Notes: generated by a model from the sequence alone, not told the origin. 64,000 nucleotides of DNA from Campylobacterota bacterium (GCA_003252535.1 QKDN01000031.1:17440-81439), one strand, 5' to 3'. Positions 16,958-26,307 are shown, counted from the first letter of the stretch. Numbers and translations are program-made.

Positions 16958-17533
16958 ATGAATGAAGCAGAAGAAAGATTAGGCACTTTTCCCTATATCA
17001 TCGGTGGAGCATCGTTTATCCCGGGTATTGGAATACTCTTTGGTATTGTTGCTATTATCTGGGGTCTGGTCACAAACAAGCTTGGCGGTAAGAAGCTGGC
17101 TGTGATAGGAGCCAGCGGAATTGCTCTGAGTGTTATCCTATATAGTTCACTTTTCTACTTTGGTTTTGTGCAAAGAGGCGGTGTATATGATGACCTGCGG
17201 ACACAGTTGAGCAAGAACACGATCACTTCCCTGGTGCAATCTATCGAGTTTTATAAAGTGCAAAACGGCAAGTATCCAGATTCATTGGAAATATTGCAAA
17301 AATCTCTTCCTGAAAACTCGATGGTGTTCGTTTATGATCCGACAGATGTTCAAATGGGTCGTCAACCCCGTTATTTTCACTACGAATTGATAGATGATGG
17401 ACATTACTATCTATTAGGTGTGGGGGCTGATGCAAAGCCATACACAAGTGACGATATCTTGCCAAATATTGAAGCAAAGTCTGACAGTAATATCGGTTTC
17501 AAGGTCAATGGAGGTAGTAAGAAAGCTTTATAG
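16958..17533 (+). CDS. Membrane protein with GspG-like (pseudopilin) C-terminal domain
   Basis: This protein has about 191 residues. ATG 16958 is chosen because TGGAG lies at 16948-16952, but a GTG at 16952 is possible. The N-terminal ~65 residues hold two helices (FIPGIGILFGIVAIIWGL and a second near residues 46-68) like small DUF4190-type membrane modules. The rest resembles the soluble core of type II secretion pseudopilins: a helix with ITSLVQSIEFYKVQNGKYPDSLE, strands containing RYFHYELIDDGHYYLLGVG, and a C-terminal DAKPYTSDDI loop like the calcium loop of GspG. There is no prepilin peptidase site. The function is unknown. Confidence 0.55.
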   Translation: MNEAEERLGTFPYIIGGASFIPGIGILFGIVAIIWGLVTNKLGGKKLAVIGASGIALSVILYSSLFYFGFVQRGGVYDDLRTQLSKNTITSLVQSIEFYKVQNGKYPDSLEILQKSLPENSMVFVYDPTDVQMGRQPRYFHYELIDDGHYYLLGVGADAKPYTSDDILPNIEAKSDSNIGFKVNGGSKKAL

Positions 17534-17551
17534 TTTGTTACTTTACTTGTC

Positions 17552-17648
17552 ACGAAGAGCTTCAGCTTCGTCAATGCTATATTGGCATTATGTAGTTCAA
17601 TTGAAGTCTTGAAGTCCAATAGGACATACCACAGCTGGAGCTGTGGTA
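17552..17648. repeat. REP-like hairpin doublet
   Basis: ACGAAG/CTTCGT (17552-17571) and a perfect 10-bp TACCACAGCT/AGCTGTGGTA (17627-17648, 2-base loop) are joined by a linker containing ATGTAGTTC. That linker is close to the CTG(C/T)GTAGTTC linker at other doublets in the window. Confidence 0.65.
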
Positions 17649-17683
17649 CGAGCTGAATAACGACGACAGAAATAAGGAAATGT

Positions 17684-17995
17684 ATGACAAACTTAACAAG
17701 TGAATGGTTAAACAATGCATCACCATACATATCTACATGGATTTATGATATTGACTCCAGAAAAATAATACTTGAATGTGTTGATACGCCCGAAAAAATG
17801 AACCCAACAAAGCGAATTACATTAACTGATGTCATTGAGTATAGGGAAGAAACAATTGATGATGAGTATGATGACCAGTGTCTTGATAGTGTGATCGGTA
17901 TTCATTGGATTTCTGATAATGTGTTGTGTATTCATACTGAAAAGAAAGAAATTATTGTCAAGATTGGGAATGAACCAACTATTGTGGAATTGTAA
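17684..17995 (+). CDS. Hypothetical acidic protein, AT-rich orphan
   Basis: This 103-residue soluble protein has AAGGA before its ATG. It is rich in aspartate and glutamate (EYREETIDDEYDDQC) and appears to be mostly beta-strand (YISTWIYDIDSRKIILECV, GIHWISDNVLCIHTEKKEI). I recognise no domain. The size, acidity and setting between hairpin repeats (17552-17648 and 18010-18021) are like solitary immunity-type proteins, but that is only an inference. Confidence 0.4.
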   Translation: MTNLTSEWLNNASPYISTWIYDIDSRKIILECVDTPEKMNPTKRITLTDVIEYREETIDDEYDDQCLDSVIGIHWISDNVLCIHTEKKEIIVKIGNEPTIVEL

Positions 17996-18009
17996 AGAGA
18001 GCAGACTGT

Positions 18010-18030
18010 GGGCTGAAGCCCCGATTCCGA
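18010..18030. repeat. REP-like hairpin with conserved flank
   Basis: GGGCT/AGCCC with a 2-base loop is followed by CGATTCCG. The reverse complement (CGGAATCGGGGCTTCAGCCC) matches GGAATCGGTGCTTTAGCTCC at 40782-40801, so it belongs to a dispersed family. Confidence 0.5.
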
Positions 18031-18104
18031 GTAATATCAACAGACTTACATGGTTTTAAGATGAATAGTGTTATAAAATATAAAAATATTCCAAAGGATG
18101 AAAT

Positions 18105-18314
18105 ATGGTCGTTGATCCCCTGACTCTGCCGATCCAAGAGAGAATACGCCTTGTTGAGGATATCTGGGACAGCATCGAGGCTGATCAGACTGCATTGCCT
18201 GTCAACGATGAACAAAAACAGGAACTCGATAAACGGTTGGACTCCTATGCTCTCGATGGGAACAAAGGCCGTGAGATCAAGGATGTGATCTCGGATATCA
18301 GACAAAGACTCTGA
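18105..18314 (+). CDS. Addiction-module antitoxin, RHH/RelB-like (TIGR02574 type)
   Basis: This 69-residue protein has the family pattern PLTLPIQERIRLVEDIWDSI at the N-terminus followed by a linker helix EQKQELDKRLDSY, typical of the small 'putative addiction module component' antitoxins. AAAGGA precedes the ATG. The toxin gene starts two bases after its stop, so the two are co-translated. It would bind the toxin and autorepress the promoter. Confidence 0.82.
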   Translation: MVVDPLTLPIQERIRLVEDIWDSIEADQTALPVNDEQKQELDKRLDSYALDGNKGREIKDVISDIRQRL

Positions 18315-18316
18315 TC

Positions 18317-18607
18317 TTGAAAGTCCATTTCCGACCTGAAGCTGAAGCAGATATCGAAGTAGCAGCAAAATGGTATGAAAAACAGTGCAAAGGTCTCGGA
18401 GAAGATTTTCTGGATGAGATCGTGAGTACAGCAGAAAGAATATCAGACAATCCGCATATCTATCAACCCGTCTACAAAAACATACGGCGAGCCATCATCC
18501 ACCGTTTCCCTTTCGGGATATTTTACCAGATCGAGGACGAAGCCATTGTAGTATTTGCAGTCATGCATGGCAGTCGTCATCCGAAACATTGGAAAAAAAG
18601 AGCATAA
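18317..18607 (+). CDS. RelE/ParE-family toxin
   Basis: This 96-residue protein starts at TTG 18317, coupled to the antitoxin. It has the ParE/RelE fold pattern: KVHFRPEAEADIEVAAKWYEK at the N-terminus, a helix pair, then NIRRAIIHRFPFGIFYQIE and a C-terminal strand IVVFAVMHGSRHPKHW. ParE-type toxins poison gyrase and RelE types cut ribosome-bound mRNA. The FPFGIFYQIE and HGSRHP features fit the ParE/RelE superfamily without telling the two apart. Confidence 0.85.
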   Translation: MKVHFRPEAEADIEVAAKWYEKQCKGLGEDFLDEIVSTAERISDNPHIYQPVYKNIRRAIIHRFPFGIFYQIEDEAIVVFAVMHGSRHPKHWKKRA

Positions 18608-18779
18608 CGGATAGAACCTGGATGGCTTATCCATGAGATGACCACATTGCAGGTCATTTAAAATACATCTCCATATTGACTCTACAATGAACGAAATACA
18701 CCACATCACTCTAGTGAACAAGTGAACATGACATAAATAGTGTATAATGCCCGAAACACGAACAATGACAGAGAACACA

Positions 18780-19802
18780 ATGCTGAAAGAACTGATAGAT
18801 GAATTTGAAAAGAAGTACGGTTATAGGGTAGTCTATGTGACGCAATACGGCTCGAAGCTTTTCGGTACCGACAACCCCAACTCCGATACCGACTATAAAG
18901 GGATATTTATCCCAAACAAACGGGATGTGCTCCTCAAAAAGGATATCGACCACTACACCTTCAACACCGGCGATACACATACCAAGAACGAAAAAGACGA
19001 TATAGACCTCCAGCTATACAGTATCTATAAATGGTTCGGTCTGCTCAGAAAAGGCGAAACCGGTGCGATCGATCTGCTCTTCTCGCTGTACAGGGAGGAG
19101 ACGCAGATGTTTGGCAACCGGGAATTTATCGAATTTATGAAAAAGCACCAACATCGTTTTTACAATCGTGACCTGCACTCCTTCATAGGCTACTGTGTCG
19201 GACAGAGCAAAATGTACAATATCAAAGGGGAGCGATACGGAGAGCTCCTTGATTTCGTACAGCAGGTCAGGGTGTTGTCCTCGGGAGCTGGCGATCTGAA
19301 ACTGGAAAGTATCTATCCCGGTATCCAGAGTGTCTTCGATACTATGCACTACAAGTATATCCGCTTCGTCACCGCCGCGATCGCCAGAGGCAGCGAAGGG
19401 CAGAAAGAGGGAGTCTATGTCGAAGTGTTGGGCAAACGCTTTCTCGGAACGGTCACGGCAGAGTATTTCCTGCAAAAGGTGATCGCGATGGAAGAGCAGT
19501 TCGGGGAGCGATCCAAAGCCAGTATCAAAGGGGTCGACTACAAGGCGCTTTCCCATGCAGTGCGGGTGATCGATGAAGTGGAGGAGCTGATCGACGGTGG
19601 ATTCATCTCGTTCCCGCTGCGAAGCAGAGCATATATCCGCTCGATCAAGGAGGGGCATGAGAGTCTGGAGTCAGTCATGAACTACATCGACCTGAAGCTT
19701 GACCTGGTACGCCAAAAGCTGGAGACGAGCGATCTCCCCGAGAAGTCGGATGAGGCTTTCATCGAAGAGAGTATCCTGGATATGCTCGAATGGAAAATAT
19801 AG
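18780..19802 (+). CDS. Stand-alone nucleotidyltransferase, RlaP/YcgL-like (PF10127 type)
   Basis: This protein has about 340 residues. The nucleotidyltransferase core is plain: VTQYGSKLFGTDNPNSDTDYKGIFI has the GS(x)nDxD signature, with a third carboxylate expected in DDIDLQLYSI. A helical C-terminal half follows. The family is 'predicted nucleotidyltransferase' of the pol-beta fold, and substrates are unknown; some relatives sit with RNA-repair or phage genes. An in-frame ATG at 18747 overlaps a TATAAT (18743-18748) that looks like the promoter, so I prefer ATG 18780 (or 18765). Confidence 0.75.
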   Translation: MLKELIDEFEKKYGYRVVYVTQYGSKLFGTDNPNSDTDYKGIFIPNKRDVLLKKDIDHYTFNTGDTHTKNEKDDIDLQLYSIYKWFGLLRKGETGAIDLLFSLYREETQMFGNREFIEFMKKHQHRFYNRDLHSFIGYCVGQSKMYNIKGERYGELLDFVQQVRVLSSGAGDLKLESIYPGIQSVFDTMHYKYIRFVTAAIARGSEGQKEGVYVEVLGKRFLGTVTAEYFLQKVIAMEEQFGERSKASIKGVDYKALSHAVRVIDEVEELIDGGFISFPLRSRAYIRSIKEGHESLESVMNYIDLKLDLVRQKLETSDLPEKSDEAFIEESILDMLEWKI

Positions 19803-19828
19803 ATATTTCTATATAATCTGAAGAAAAA

Positions 19829-21889
19829 TCAGAGATCGGAACTGTTCGCATCCTTTTCATGGATGAATTTTTCGATAGCGCCTTTTGAGTTGTGATACCG
19901 GATGTAGCGCGTCGACTCATAGATACCCATCAGGACATCCTCCATTTTTTTCGCCTCTTCGGGGGACTTGGCGATGAGGTTCTCCGGCTTCCCCTTGAAG
20001 GAGTACTCGTAGAGAGCTTTCTCCTTGCCGTCCACACGCATCGTAAAGAGATATTTTTCACCTGCGAGGCTGATCTGTGGGTTGGTGTCATAGTTCATGA
20101 AGAACGCGTAGTGCTGTTGGCTGCCGAAATCCTTGTCGAGGATATCCCTGCCGTAGGTGGTATTGAGGTATTCCGTTCCCGTGAGCCCTGCGATCGTCGC
20201 CATGATATCGACCTCGCTGACCGGGTAGTCGATCTCTTTGTGTTTGATGAGCTTGGGCGCATAGATGACCAGCGGGGTATGGACGGCGGCCAGTTCGAGA
20301 GACTCTTCGCTCTTCTCCATATGATCCGCCCTTCGCGGGAGTCCGTGATCGCCGACGAATATGAAGATAGTGTTGTCGAAGTACTTCTCTTTCTTTGCCA
20401 GCTCGATGAACCTCTTGAGGCTGTGATCCTGAAAAGTCTGACCTAGAAGCTCATTTTCCTTACCGTCGAAACTGTACTTGAGCAGCGTCTCTTTGGAGTG
20501 TTTTTCGGGTCTGACATAGCCGAAGTTCTCTTCGGGGATGGTATTGGGCGAATGGTTGCTCGCGAACTGTACATAGGCGAAGAACGGCTGGGTCTGCTGT
20601 CTCAGCACATCGTTGACCTCGCCGACGAGGTGGGCGTCGCTGATCCCCCAGACATCGTTTCTGGGACTCTTGTAGGATGCTTCCTCGCGGGTGACGATCC
20701 CGTCGATATTCCCCAATACACCCCGCACATTCCCCCAGCTCAGGCTCCCCCCGATGAAGTAGAACTTCTTGTAGTCCTTGAGCGAGTTGAGGATCATGTT
20801 CTGCTGTACGATCATGGGGTTCCTCGAGCTGGTCTTCATCCTCTCGATATCGGCAAGACCCGTCACCGAAGCCCAGACGCTCCTAGCCGTCCCGATATGG
20901 GGCGTGTAGTACCTGGAGTAGGTGAGACCGTTATCGCTCATGTATTTGAGGTAGGGGGTCGGGTCGAGAGGGTTGCCCGAGATGCTCGAGCGCGAATAGG
21001 AGGTCGACTCTCCCAGAATAAAGACGATATTGGGTTTGTCGAAGCTGTATTCGGGCGCATGATCGGGTTTGATCACCCTCACCAGGTCGGATGAATTGTG
21101 ATCCTTCGGATCGATCCCGACATACTCGGCTACATATGGGTAGTATTTTTTGACCTTCTCCATTTCGTACCGGACATCATTGTTCTTGAGGGTATTGATG
21201 AAATAGGTGACCGGGTTGGAGGAGAGGTAGGAGATGAAATTGTTCGAAGAGAAGAAAGCTTCGCTCCATCTCCACGGGTAGAGCTCGAGCTTGCCGTAGC
21301 CGCCGAACAGGTAGAGGACGCTGAAGAGGGTATAGATCGTGACCTTCTGCCTGAGGGTGTAGCGCTCTTCGCCGCGGTCGATCCTTTTGACCAGTGACAG
21401 CAGGAGCCTGAATATGATCCCAAGTGAAATGAGCGTGATCAGTGTGACGCTGAAGATCGGATAGTCGTCCTTGACCATCTTGAACGCTTCGCCGAAATCG
21501 TAGAAGTACCTGATGATGCTGTTGTCGACGGGCTTTTTGAAAAAGTCATAGTAGGCAAAGTTGATCACATAGAGTGCGATGATGAGGAAATTGGTCAGGA
21601 TGAGATAGGAGAGCCAGAAGTATTTGGCGATCTGCGATCTGAAGATGCCGATATGTTTGATCCCGCCTGTGAGATAGATCGGGAGGAGCAGGAGGACGGC
21701 AAGCTGCAGGTCGAACCTAAACCCTACCCAGAGTCCGTATAGAAGATCGCCGACGGTGTGGTCGAGATCGAGATGTTTGAAAGCAAAGAGGAATCCCAGC
21801 CTGAAAAGTGTGAAGAGAATGAGCTCCGCGGCCAGGAGAACGAGGAGGAATCGGATGATCCTGGGGAGTCTGGACAACATCAGGATCAC
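19829..21889 (-). CDS. LtaS/sulfatase-superfamily phosphoglycerol- or phosphoethanolamine-transferase
   Basis: This 686-residue inner-membrane enzyme has about five N-terminal helices (residues 10-30, 60-80, 90-112, 145-165, 185-200) and a large periplasmic sulfatase-fold domain. The metal/nucleophile site is visible: PNIVFILGESTSYSRSS with E294 and the likely nucleophile T296, then TNHSP-like ASNHSP and FVGDHGLPRR. LtaS-type enzymes move glycerol-phosphate from phosphatidylglycerol, and related EptA-type enzymes move phosphoethanolamine. The topology and HIGTARSVWAS block are nearer the LtaS/OpgB group. It overlaps the upstream phosphatase gene by 4 bases and borders the LPS genes, so it probably decorates a surface glycan. 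Confidence 0.8.
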   Translation of the reverse strand: MILMLSRLPRIIRFLLVLLAAELILFTLFRLGFLFAFKHLDLDHTVGDLLYGLWVGFRFDLQLAVLLLLPIYLTGGIKHIGIFRSQIAKYFWLSYLILTNFLIIALYVINFAYYDFFKKPVDNSIIRYFYDFGEAFKMVKDDYPIFSVTLITLISLGIIFRLLLSLVKRIDRGEERYTLRQKVTIYTLFSVLYLFGGYGKLELYPWRWSEAFFSSNNFISYLSSNPVTYFINTLKNNDVRYEMEKVKKYYPYVAEYVGIDPKDHNSSDLVRVIKPDHAPEYSFDKPNIVFILGESTSYSRSSISGNPLDPTPYLKYMSDNGLTYSRYYTPHIGTARSVWASVTGLADIERMKTSSRNPMIVQQNMILNSLKDYKKFYFIGGSLSWGNVRGVLGNIDGIVTREEASYKSPRNDVWGISDAHLVGEVNDVLRQQTQPFFAYVQFASNHSPNTIPEENFGYVRPEKHSKETLLKYSFDGKENELLGQTFQDHSLKRFIELAKKEKYFDNTIFIFVGDHGLPRRADHMEKSEESLELAAVHTPLVIYAPKLIKHKEIDYPVSEVDIMATIAGLTGTEYLNTTYGRDILDKDFGSQQHYAFFMNYDTNPQISLAGEKYLFTMRVDGKEKALYEYSFKGKPENLIAKSPEEAKKMEDVLMGIYESTRYIRYHNSKGAIEKFIHEKDANSSDL

Positions 21890-22506
21890 TTGTCGAGGGT
21901 ATTGACCGTCGCGTCTGCGCCGTCGCGCCTCGGTCTGTAGTGCATCAGGAAGTCCCCTTTCTGTTTGCCGTCTGCAAAGGCGCTTTTGTATCCGAGCCCC
22001 TGTACGATCAGTCTAGTTTTTTCCCTTGCGTCCTTGTTGCTCCAGTTCTCATACTCGATGCGGTAGATCGCGCTGTATATCTGGGCTCTGCCCGTACCGT
22101 GGTAGCAGTGGATCAGTACCGGATAGTTCTTGGGGTCGTCGAGTACCTCGTAGAACCTGGTGAGCGTCTCTTTGGTCGGTATCTGGGCTGACTGGATATT
22201 GACATGCTTGATAGTGAGGTTGTGCTTTTTGTTGATGTCATTGACCGCTTTATCTTCTCTGTCGATCTCGACCTGGGTTTCTGGATCGAGTTCGTCATGG
22301 ATATTCGGGTGCAGAAGGTCTATCACGGTATTGATCTTGTTGTCGACCAGGTAGGTTTCGAGCTTGTCGGGCGGCATGAGGGCGGATTTGTAGACCTTCC
22401 CTTCACTGATCGTCTCAAATCTATAATTGAAATTGACATGCCATACATAGTAGGCTGCGGCGACTGCTGTCAGCAGCCCGATAGTCAGAAATATTTTTTT
22501 CTTCAC
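21886..22506 (-). CDS. Membrane-anchored dual-specificity/tyrosine phosphatase-like protein
   Basis: This 206-residue protein has one N-terminal anchor (FLTIGLLTAVAAAYYVW) and a periplasmic or cytoplasmic phosphatase domain with the full P-loop HCYHGTGR (nucleophile C134, R140) and an upstream VIDLLHP strand like other DSP-type phosphatases. Related bacterial enzymes act on phospho-lipids or phospho-glycans as well as on proteins. The stop overlaps the LtaS-like gene start, so they form one operon. A role in recycling or trimming the lipid or glycan phosphate used by that enzyme is an attractive inference. Confidence 0.75.
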   Translation of the reverse strand: MKKKIFLTIGLLTAVAAAYYVWHVNFNYRFETISEGKVYKSALMPPDKLETYLVDNKINTVIDLLHPNIHDELDPETQVEIDREDKAVNDINKKHNLTIKHVNIQSAQIPTKETLTRFYEVLDDPKNYPVLIHCYHGTGRAQIYSAIYRIEYENWSNKDAREKTRLIVQGLGYKSAFADGKQKGDFLMHYRPRRDGADATVNTLDK

Positions 22507-22634
22507 TGCACTTATCCTCGTTTTTGGCGCATTTTATCCAAACCTTAGTAAAACAATCGTGAATGCCCTCCCGCACGCCCTGTTGGTATAAATATAATAT
22601 AGTATAATTTTCGAAATAATTTCGGGAGGTTGGG

Positions 22635-23621
22635 GTGAAGATAGCGATAGTCAAACTCTCGGCGATGGGCGATATCGTCCATGCGATGGTCGCGTTGCAG
22701 TTCATCAAAAAACGATATCCCGACAGTCAAATCGACTGGATCGTCGAGGAGGGATTCCGCGGCGTCCTCGAGAGTAATCCCGACATCGATACCATCCTCA
22801 CGGTCAACCTCAAATCGATCAAAAAGAAAAAAAGCGCGATCTTCACCCAGGCAGCCCTGCTGCGGGAATATGCCAAAAACGACTACGATATCATCATCGA
22901 TGCGCAGGGGCTCATCAAGTCGGCGATCGTAAGTCGGCTGCTGAGACGCAAAAAAGGGTGTATTATCGCCGGGTTCGACAGGGAGAGCATCCGGGAGCGG
23001 GTCGCGGCGCGGCTCTATGACAGGACGGTGCATATCCCCTATGATCAGAACACCATCGACAGGAATGTCAAAGTGCTCACCGAGCCGCTGGGGATCGAGG
23101 CAGGGAGTGCTGATATCCTTGCGAAAGAGCCGTTCCTTTTCACCAAAAGCTCGTTTGAGCGGAAGGGCTACATTGTCTTAGTGGTCGGCTCGACATGGGA
23201 GAGCCGCAACTATCCCAGGGAGAAGTTCCTCGAGATAGCCGCTGCGCTGGGCAGGGAAACCATCGTGGTCTGGGGCAGTGAAGAGGAGCACGGCAAAGCC
23301 CTCTGGCTCTCGGAGCGGAGCGGAGTGATCGAAGCTGCTCCCAAAGGGAACCTCGAACTGCTTAAGGCGATCATCGCCAACGCCTCCCTGGTGATAGGCA
23401 ACGACACGGGTCCCACCCACATGGCATGGGGGATGAACATCCCGTCGATCACGATATTCGGCCCCACGCCGGTCAACCGCATCTATATCACCGACATCAA
23501 TAAGGCTGTCAAGTCTCCAAGCAAGGTCGACCACTACAGGCTCGACCGGAACGACTTCAGTATCCGGGATATCGATCCGGCTGAGATCATTACACTTGCA
23601 CGCGGGCTGATTGATGGTTGA
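22635..23621 (+). CDS. waaC: Lipopolysaccharide heptosyltransferase I
   Basis: This 328-residue GT9 glycosyltransferase adds the first L-glycero-D-manno-heptose to Kdo of the LPS inner core on the cytoplasmic face. It opens with IAIVKLSAMGDIVHAMVALQ, the standard WaaC start, and has the donor-binding region VIGNDTGPTHMAWGMNIPSI and FGPTPVNR. The start is GTG 22635 after GGGAGGT. AT-rich promoter-like sequence (several TATAAT variants, 22596-22616) lies upstream, shared divergently with the phosphatase operon. It overlaps the acyltransferase gene. Confidence 0.9.
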   Translation: MKIAIVKLSAMGDIVHAMVALQFIKKRYPDSQIDWIVEEGFRGVLESNPDIDTILTVNLKSIKKKKSAIFTQAALLREYAKNDYDIIIDAQGLIKSAIVSRLLRRKKGCIIAGFDRESIRERVAARLYDRTVHIPYDQNTIDRNVKVLTEPLGIEAGSADILAKEPFLFTKSSFERKGYIVLVVGSTWESRNYPREKFLEIAAALGRETIVVWGSEEEHGKALWLSERSGVIEAAPKGNLELLKAIIANASLVIGNDTGPTHMAWGMNIPSITIFGPTPVNRIYITDINKAVKSPSKVDHYRLDRNDFSIRDIDPAEIITLARGLIDG

Positions 23622-24519
23622 TCATCTCTATCTGGGAGCCTACCGTCTTCTGGGGGTACTCTTTCGTCTGCTCCCACGCAGGGGACTGATCTGGTTTATG
23701 AGGGGCCTTGCGCGGTTTGCCTACCTCCTCGATACAAAACACCGCCGCATAATCGATGCCAACCTGACCCTTGCATTTGACGATGACATTGGCAAAGAGG
23801 AGCGCAAAGCGATCGCATTGGGCTCCTATATCAACCTTTTCGATACGTTTTTCGGGATCATCGCCCGTGAAAATATGGAAAAAGCCAAAGTGATCGAAAA
23901 TATTGTTTTCGAAGGGGAAGAGATCGTCAGGAGGGTCAGGGAATCCGGGAAGAAGCTGATCTTTGTCACCGGGCATTACGGCAACTGGGAGCTTATCTCA
24001 CAGGCATTGGCGATCAAATTCGATCTGACGCTTGTCGGTGTCGGCAGGGAGCTGGACAGCAAGCTTATGGACGAGAGGCTCAAAAGGAACAGGGAACGCT
24101 TCAATGTCGAGATGGTCTACAAGAGAGGAGCGATGAAGGGGTGTATACAGGCCCTCAATGCAGATAAAGCGGTTGGGATCCTTGTCGATCAGAGTTTGCC
24201 TCTTTCACAGGGGATCGAGATCGATTTTTTCTCCCATAAGGCGACCCATACGACACTTGCGTCCATTCTGGCACGCAGATACGAGAGTGATATCATCCCG
24301 GTTTTTATCCACACTGAGGACTATCTTACTTACAAAGCGACGATCCATGAACCGATACCTTACCAAAAAAGCGACGAACAGGAGGCGGATATCCTCGCGA
24401 TGACACAGGCACAGGCCGATATCATGGAGAGGGTCATCAGGCAGGACCCGAGGCAGTGGTTCTGGCAGCACAAGAGATGGAAGGTCTTTTACAGCGGGAT
24501 ATATCGTCAATACCGTTAA
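23614..24519 (+). CDS. Lipid A late acyltransferase (LpxL/HtrB family)
   Basis: This protein has about 301 residues. It transfers a secondary acyl chain to Kdo-lipid A at the inner membrane. The family signature is the HX4(D/E) motif in TGHYGNWELIS, followed by a conserved GILVDQSLPLSQGIEIDFF block and a C-terminal QWFWQHKRWK. The start at ATG 23614 overlaps the end of waaC by 8 bases (a TTG at 23611 is also in frame). Which chain or position it acylates cannot be read from sequence. Confidence 0.9.
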   Translation: MVDHLYLGAYRLLGVLFRLLPRRGLIWFMRGLARFAYLLDTKHRRIIDANLTLAFDDDIGKEERKAIALGSYINLFDTFFGIIARENMEKAKVIENIVFEGEEIVRRVRESGKKLIFVTGHYGNWELISQALAIKFDLTLVGVGRELDSKLMDERLKRNRERFNVEMVYKRGAMKGCIQALNADKAVGILVDQSLPLSQGIEIDFFSHKATHTTLASILARRYESDIIPVFIHTEDYLTYKATIHEPIPYQKSDEQEADILAMTQAQADIMERVIRQDPRQWFWQHKRWKVFYSGIYRQYR

Positions 24520-24574
24520 ATATTATTAGATATAATAGTCAAATCAATGAATCGCTTAGGACAATGACTCGCAG

Positions 24575-26290
24575 ATGAAACAACTACTCAGATACTTCCT
24601 CCCCTATATGACCGGATACAAAAAGGAGTTCTTCCTCTCCGTGCTCGGGATGATCGCGGTAGCTGTCGGGACAGCGGGAAGCGCCCATATCCTCAAACCC
24701 ATGCTCGATGAGCTCTTCATCAACAAAGACAAAGCGATGCTCCAGATGATCCCCTTCATGATCGTCGGGGTCTTTATGCTCAAGTCTGTCGGTCGTTATA
24801 TCCAGACCTACTACACCGTCTATATCGGCGAGGATATCATCAGAAGATTGCGTAACAAGCTCTCACTCCACCTGATGCATCAGGATATGAGCTATCTCAA
24901 CAGTATGAGGAACGGTGAGATACTCAGCCGTATCACCAATGATCTGGGGCGTATCCAGATGGTCGTTTCGACGATGATCCCCAAGATGCTGGTCAGTGCG
25001 ATGATGATAGCTGCGCTGAGCGGCTATGTCGTCTACCAGAGTCCTGTACTGGCGTTCTATTTCCTGGTGATCATGCCCCTTGCGCTCCTGCCGCTCCAGA
25101 TGCTTGCACGCAGGATGAAACGCTATGCAAAGCGTTCGCAGGAGAGCAATTCCGATCTCACCTCCCGTCTCACCGAGACCTTCAACAATATCGAAGTGAT
25201 CAAGGCCAACTCTTCCCAGGAGTTCGAGCATGAGCGTTTTTCGGCCGAGAGTATGAGATTCTTCGTACTCAATATCAAGAAGAGCATTATCAATGCGCTC
25301 GTAGGGCCTACCCTCGAGGTGTTCGGCTCTGTCGCCATCGCTGCGGCCATCTATGTGGGAGCGTTGCAGGTGATGGACGGGGAGATCACCGTGGGGACCT
25401 TCTTCGCGTTCGTTACGGCACTCTTCATGCTCTACGATCCCATACGCACCCTCTCCAACATCCACAACCAGATACAGGAGGCTGTAGCGGCGACAGAGAG
25501 GATGAACGAGCTTTTTGCCGTGAACCCCGCGATCGTGCCGGGACAATACGAGCTTGGGGAGATCGACACTATTGGATTCCGGTCCGTCAGTCTGGACTAC
25601 GGTGACAAAAAAGCGCTCGAAGGTATCGACCTGGAGGCCAGAAAAGGGGAGATATACGCCCTTGTCGGCGACAGCGGTGCAGGGAAGAGCAGTTTTGTCA
25701 ATCTTATCGTCCGTTTCTATGATGCTTCCGGCGGCGATATCATCATCGGCGGCCGTTCCATCCGCGACTACACCCTCACTTCGCTCCACCACAGGATTGC
25801 CTATGTGACACAGCGTATCTATATCTTCCAGGATACTATCCAGGCCAATGTCGCATACGGGAGCGAGGCCGACCGGGAGAGGGTGATCGAAGCGCTCAAA
25901 AAAGCGCAGGCATGGGAGTTTGTCAATGCGCTGCCCGAAGGTGTCGATACGATGCTCGATGAGTTCGGGGTCAATCTCAGCGGTGGTCAGAGGCAGCGCA
26001 TAGCCCTCGCCAGAGCGCTCTACAAGTCCCCCGACGTGCTGATACTCGACGAGGCGACCTCGGCCCTAGACAACAAGAGCGAGCTTGCCATCAAAGAGGC
26101 GATCGAGAGCCTGAAAAAGGATATGATCATCTTCGTCGTAGCCCATAGGCTCTCGACGATCGAGAATGCCGATACCATCCTCCTCTTTGAAGGTGGAAAG
26201 ATCGTGGCAAGGGGCAGCTACAGTGAACTCCTGGAGAATGCTCCGAAGTTTCAGGTACTGGTCAATCAGGGTAAAGAACATACTCCATAA
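24575..26290 (+). CDS. msbA: MsbA-type lipid A / lipid flippase ABC transporter
   Basis: This 571-residue half-transporter has an N-terminal six-helix membrane domain (to ~residue 315) and an ABC domain with Walker A GDSGAGKSS, Q-loop around YVTQRIYIF, signature LSGGQRQRIALARAL, Walker B VLILDEATSALD and H-loop VAHRLST. All ATPase motifs are intact. Its place between a lipid A acyltransferase and an O-antigen ligase-type gene supports flipping of the LPS core. Other lipid or peptide exporters share the fold. Confidence 0.87.
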   Translation: MKQLLRYFLPYMTGYKKEFFLSVLGMIAVAVGTAGSAHILKPMLDELFINKDKAMLQMIPFMIVGVFMLKSVGRYIQTYYTVYIGEDIIRRLRNKLSLHLMHQDMSYLNSMRNGEILSRITNDLGRIQMVVSTMIPKMLVSAMMIAALSGYVVYQSPVLAFYFLVIMPLALLPLQMLARRMKRYAKRSQESNSDLTSRLTETFNNIEVIKANSSQEFEHERFSAESMRFFVLNIKKSIINALVGPTLEVFGSVAIAAAIYVGALQVMDGEITVGTFFAFVTALFMLYDPIRTLSNIHNQIQEAVAATERMNELFAVNPAIVPGQYELGEIDTIGFRSVSLDYGDKKALEGIDLEARKGEIYALVGDSGAGKSSFVNLIVRFYDASGGDIIIGGRSIRDYTLTSLHHRIAYVTQRIYIFQDTIQANVAYGSEADRERVIEALKKAQAWEFVNALPEGVDTMLDEFGVNLSGGQRQRIALARALYKSPDVLILDEATSALDNKSELAIKEAIESLKKDMIIFVVAHRLSTIENADTILLFEGGKIVARGSYSELLENAPKFQVLVNQGKEHTP

Positions 26291-26307
26291 AGCCATCAAA
26301 GGAGCAA

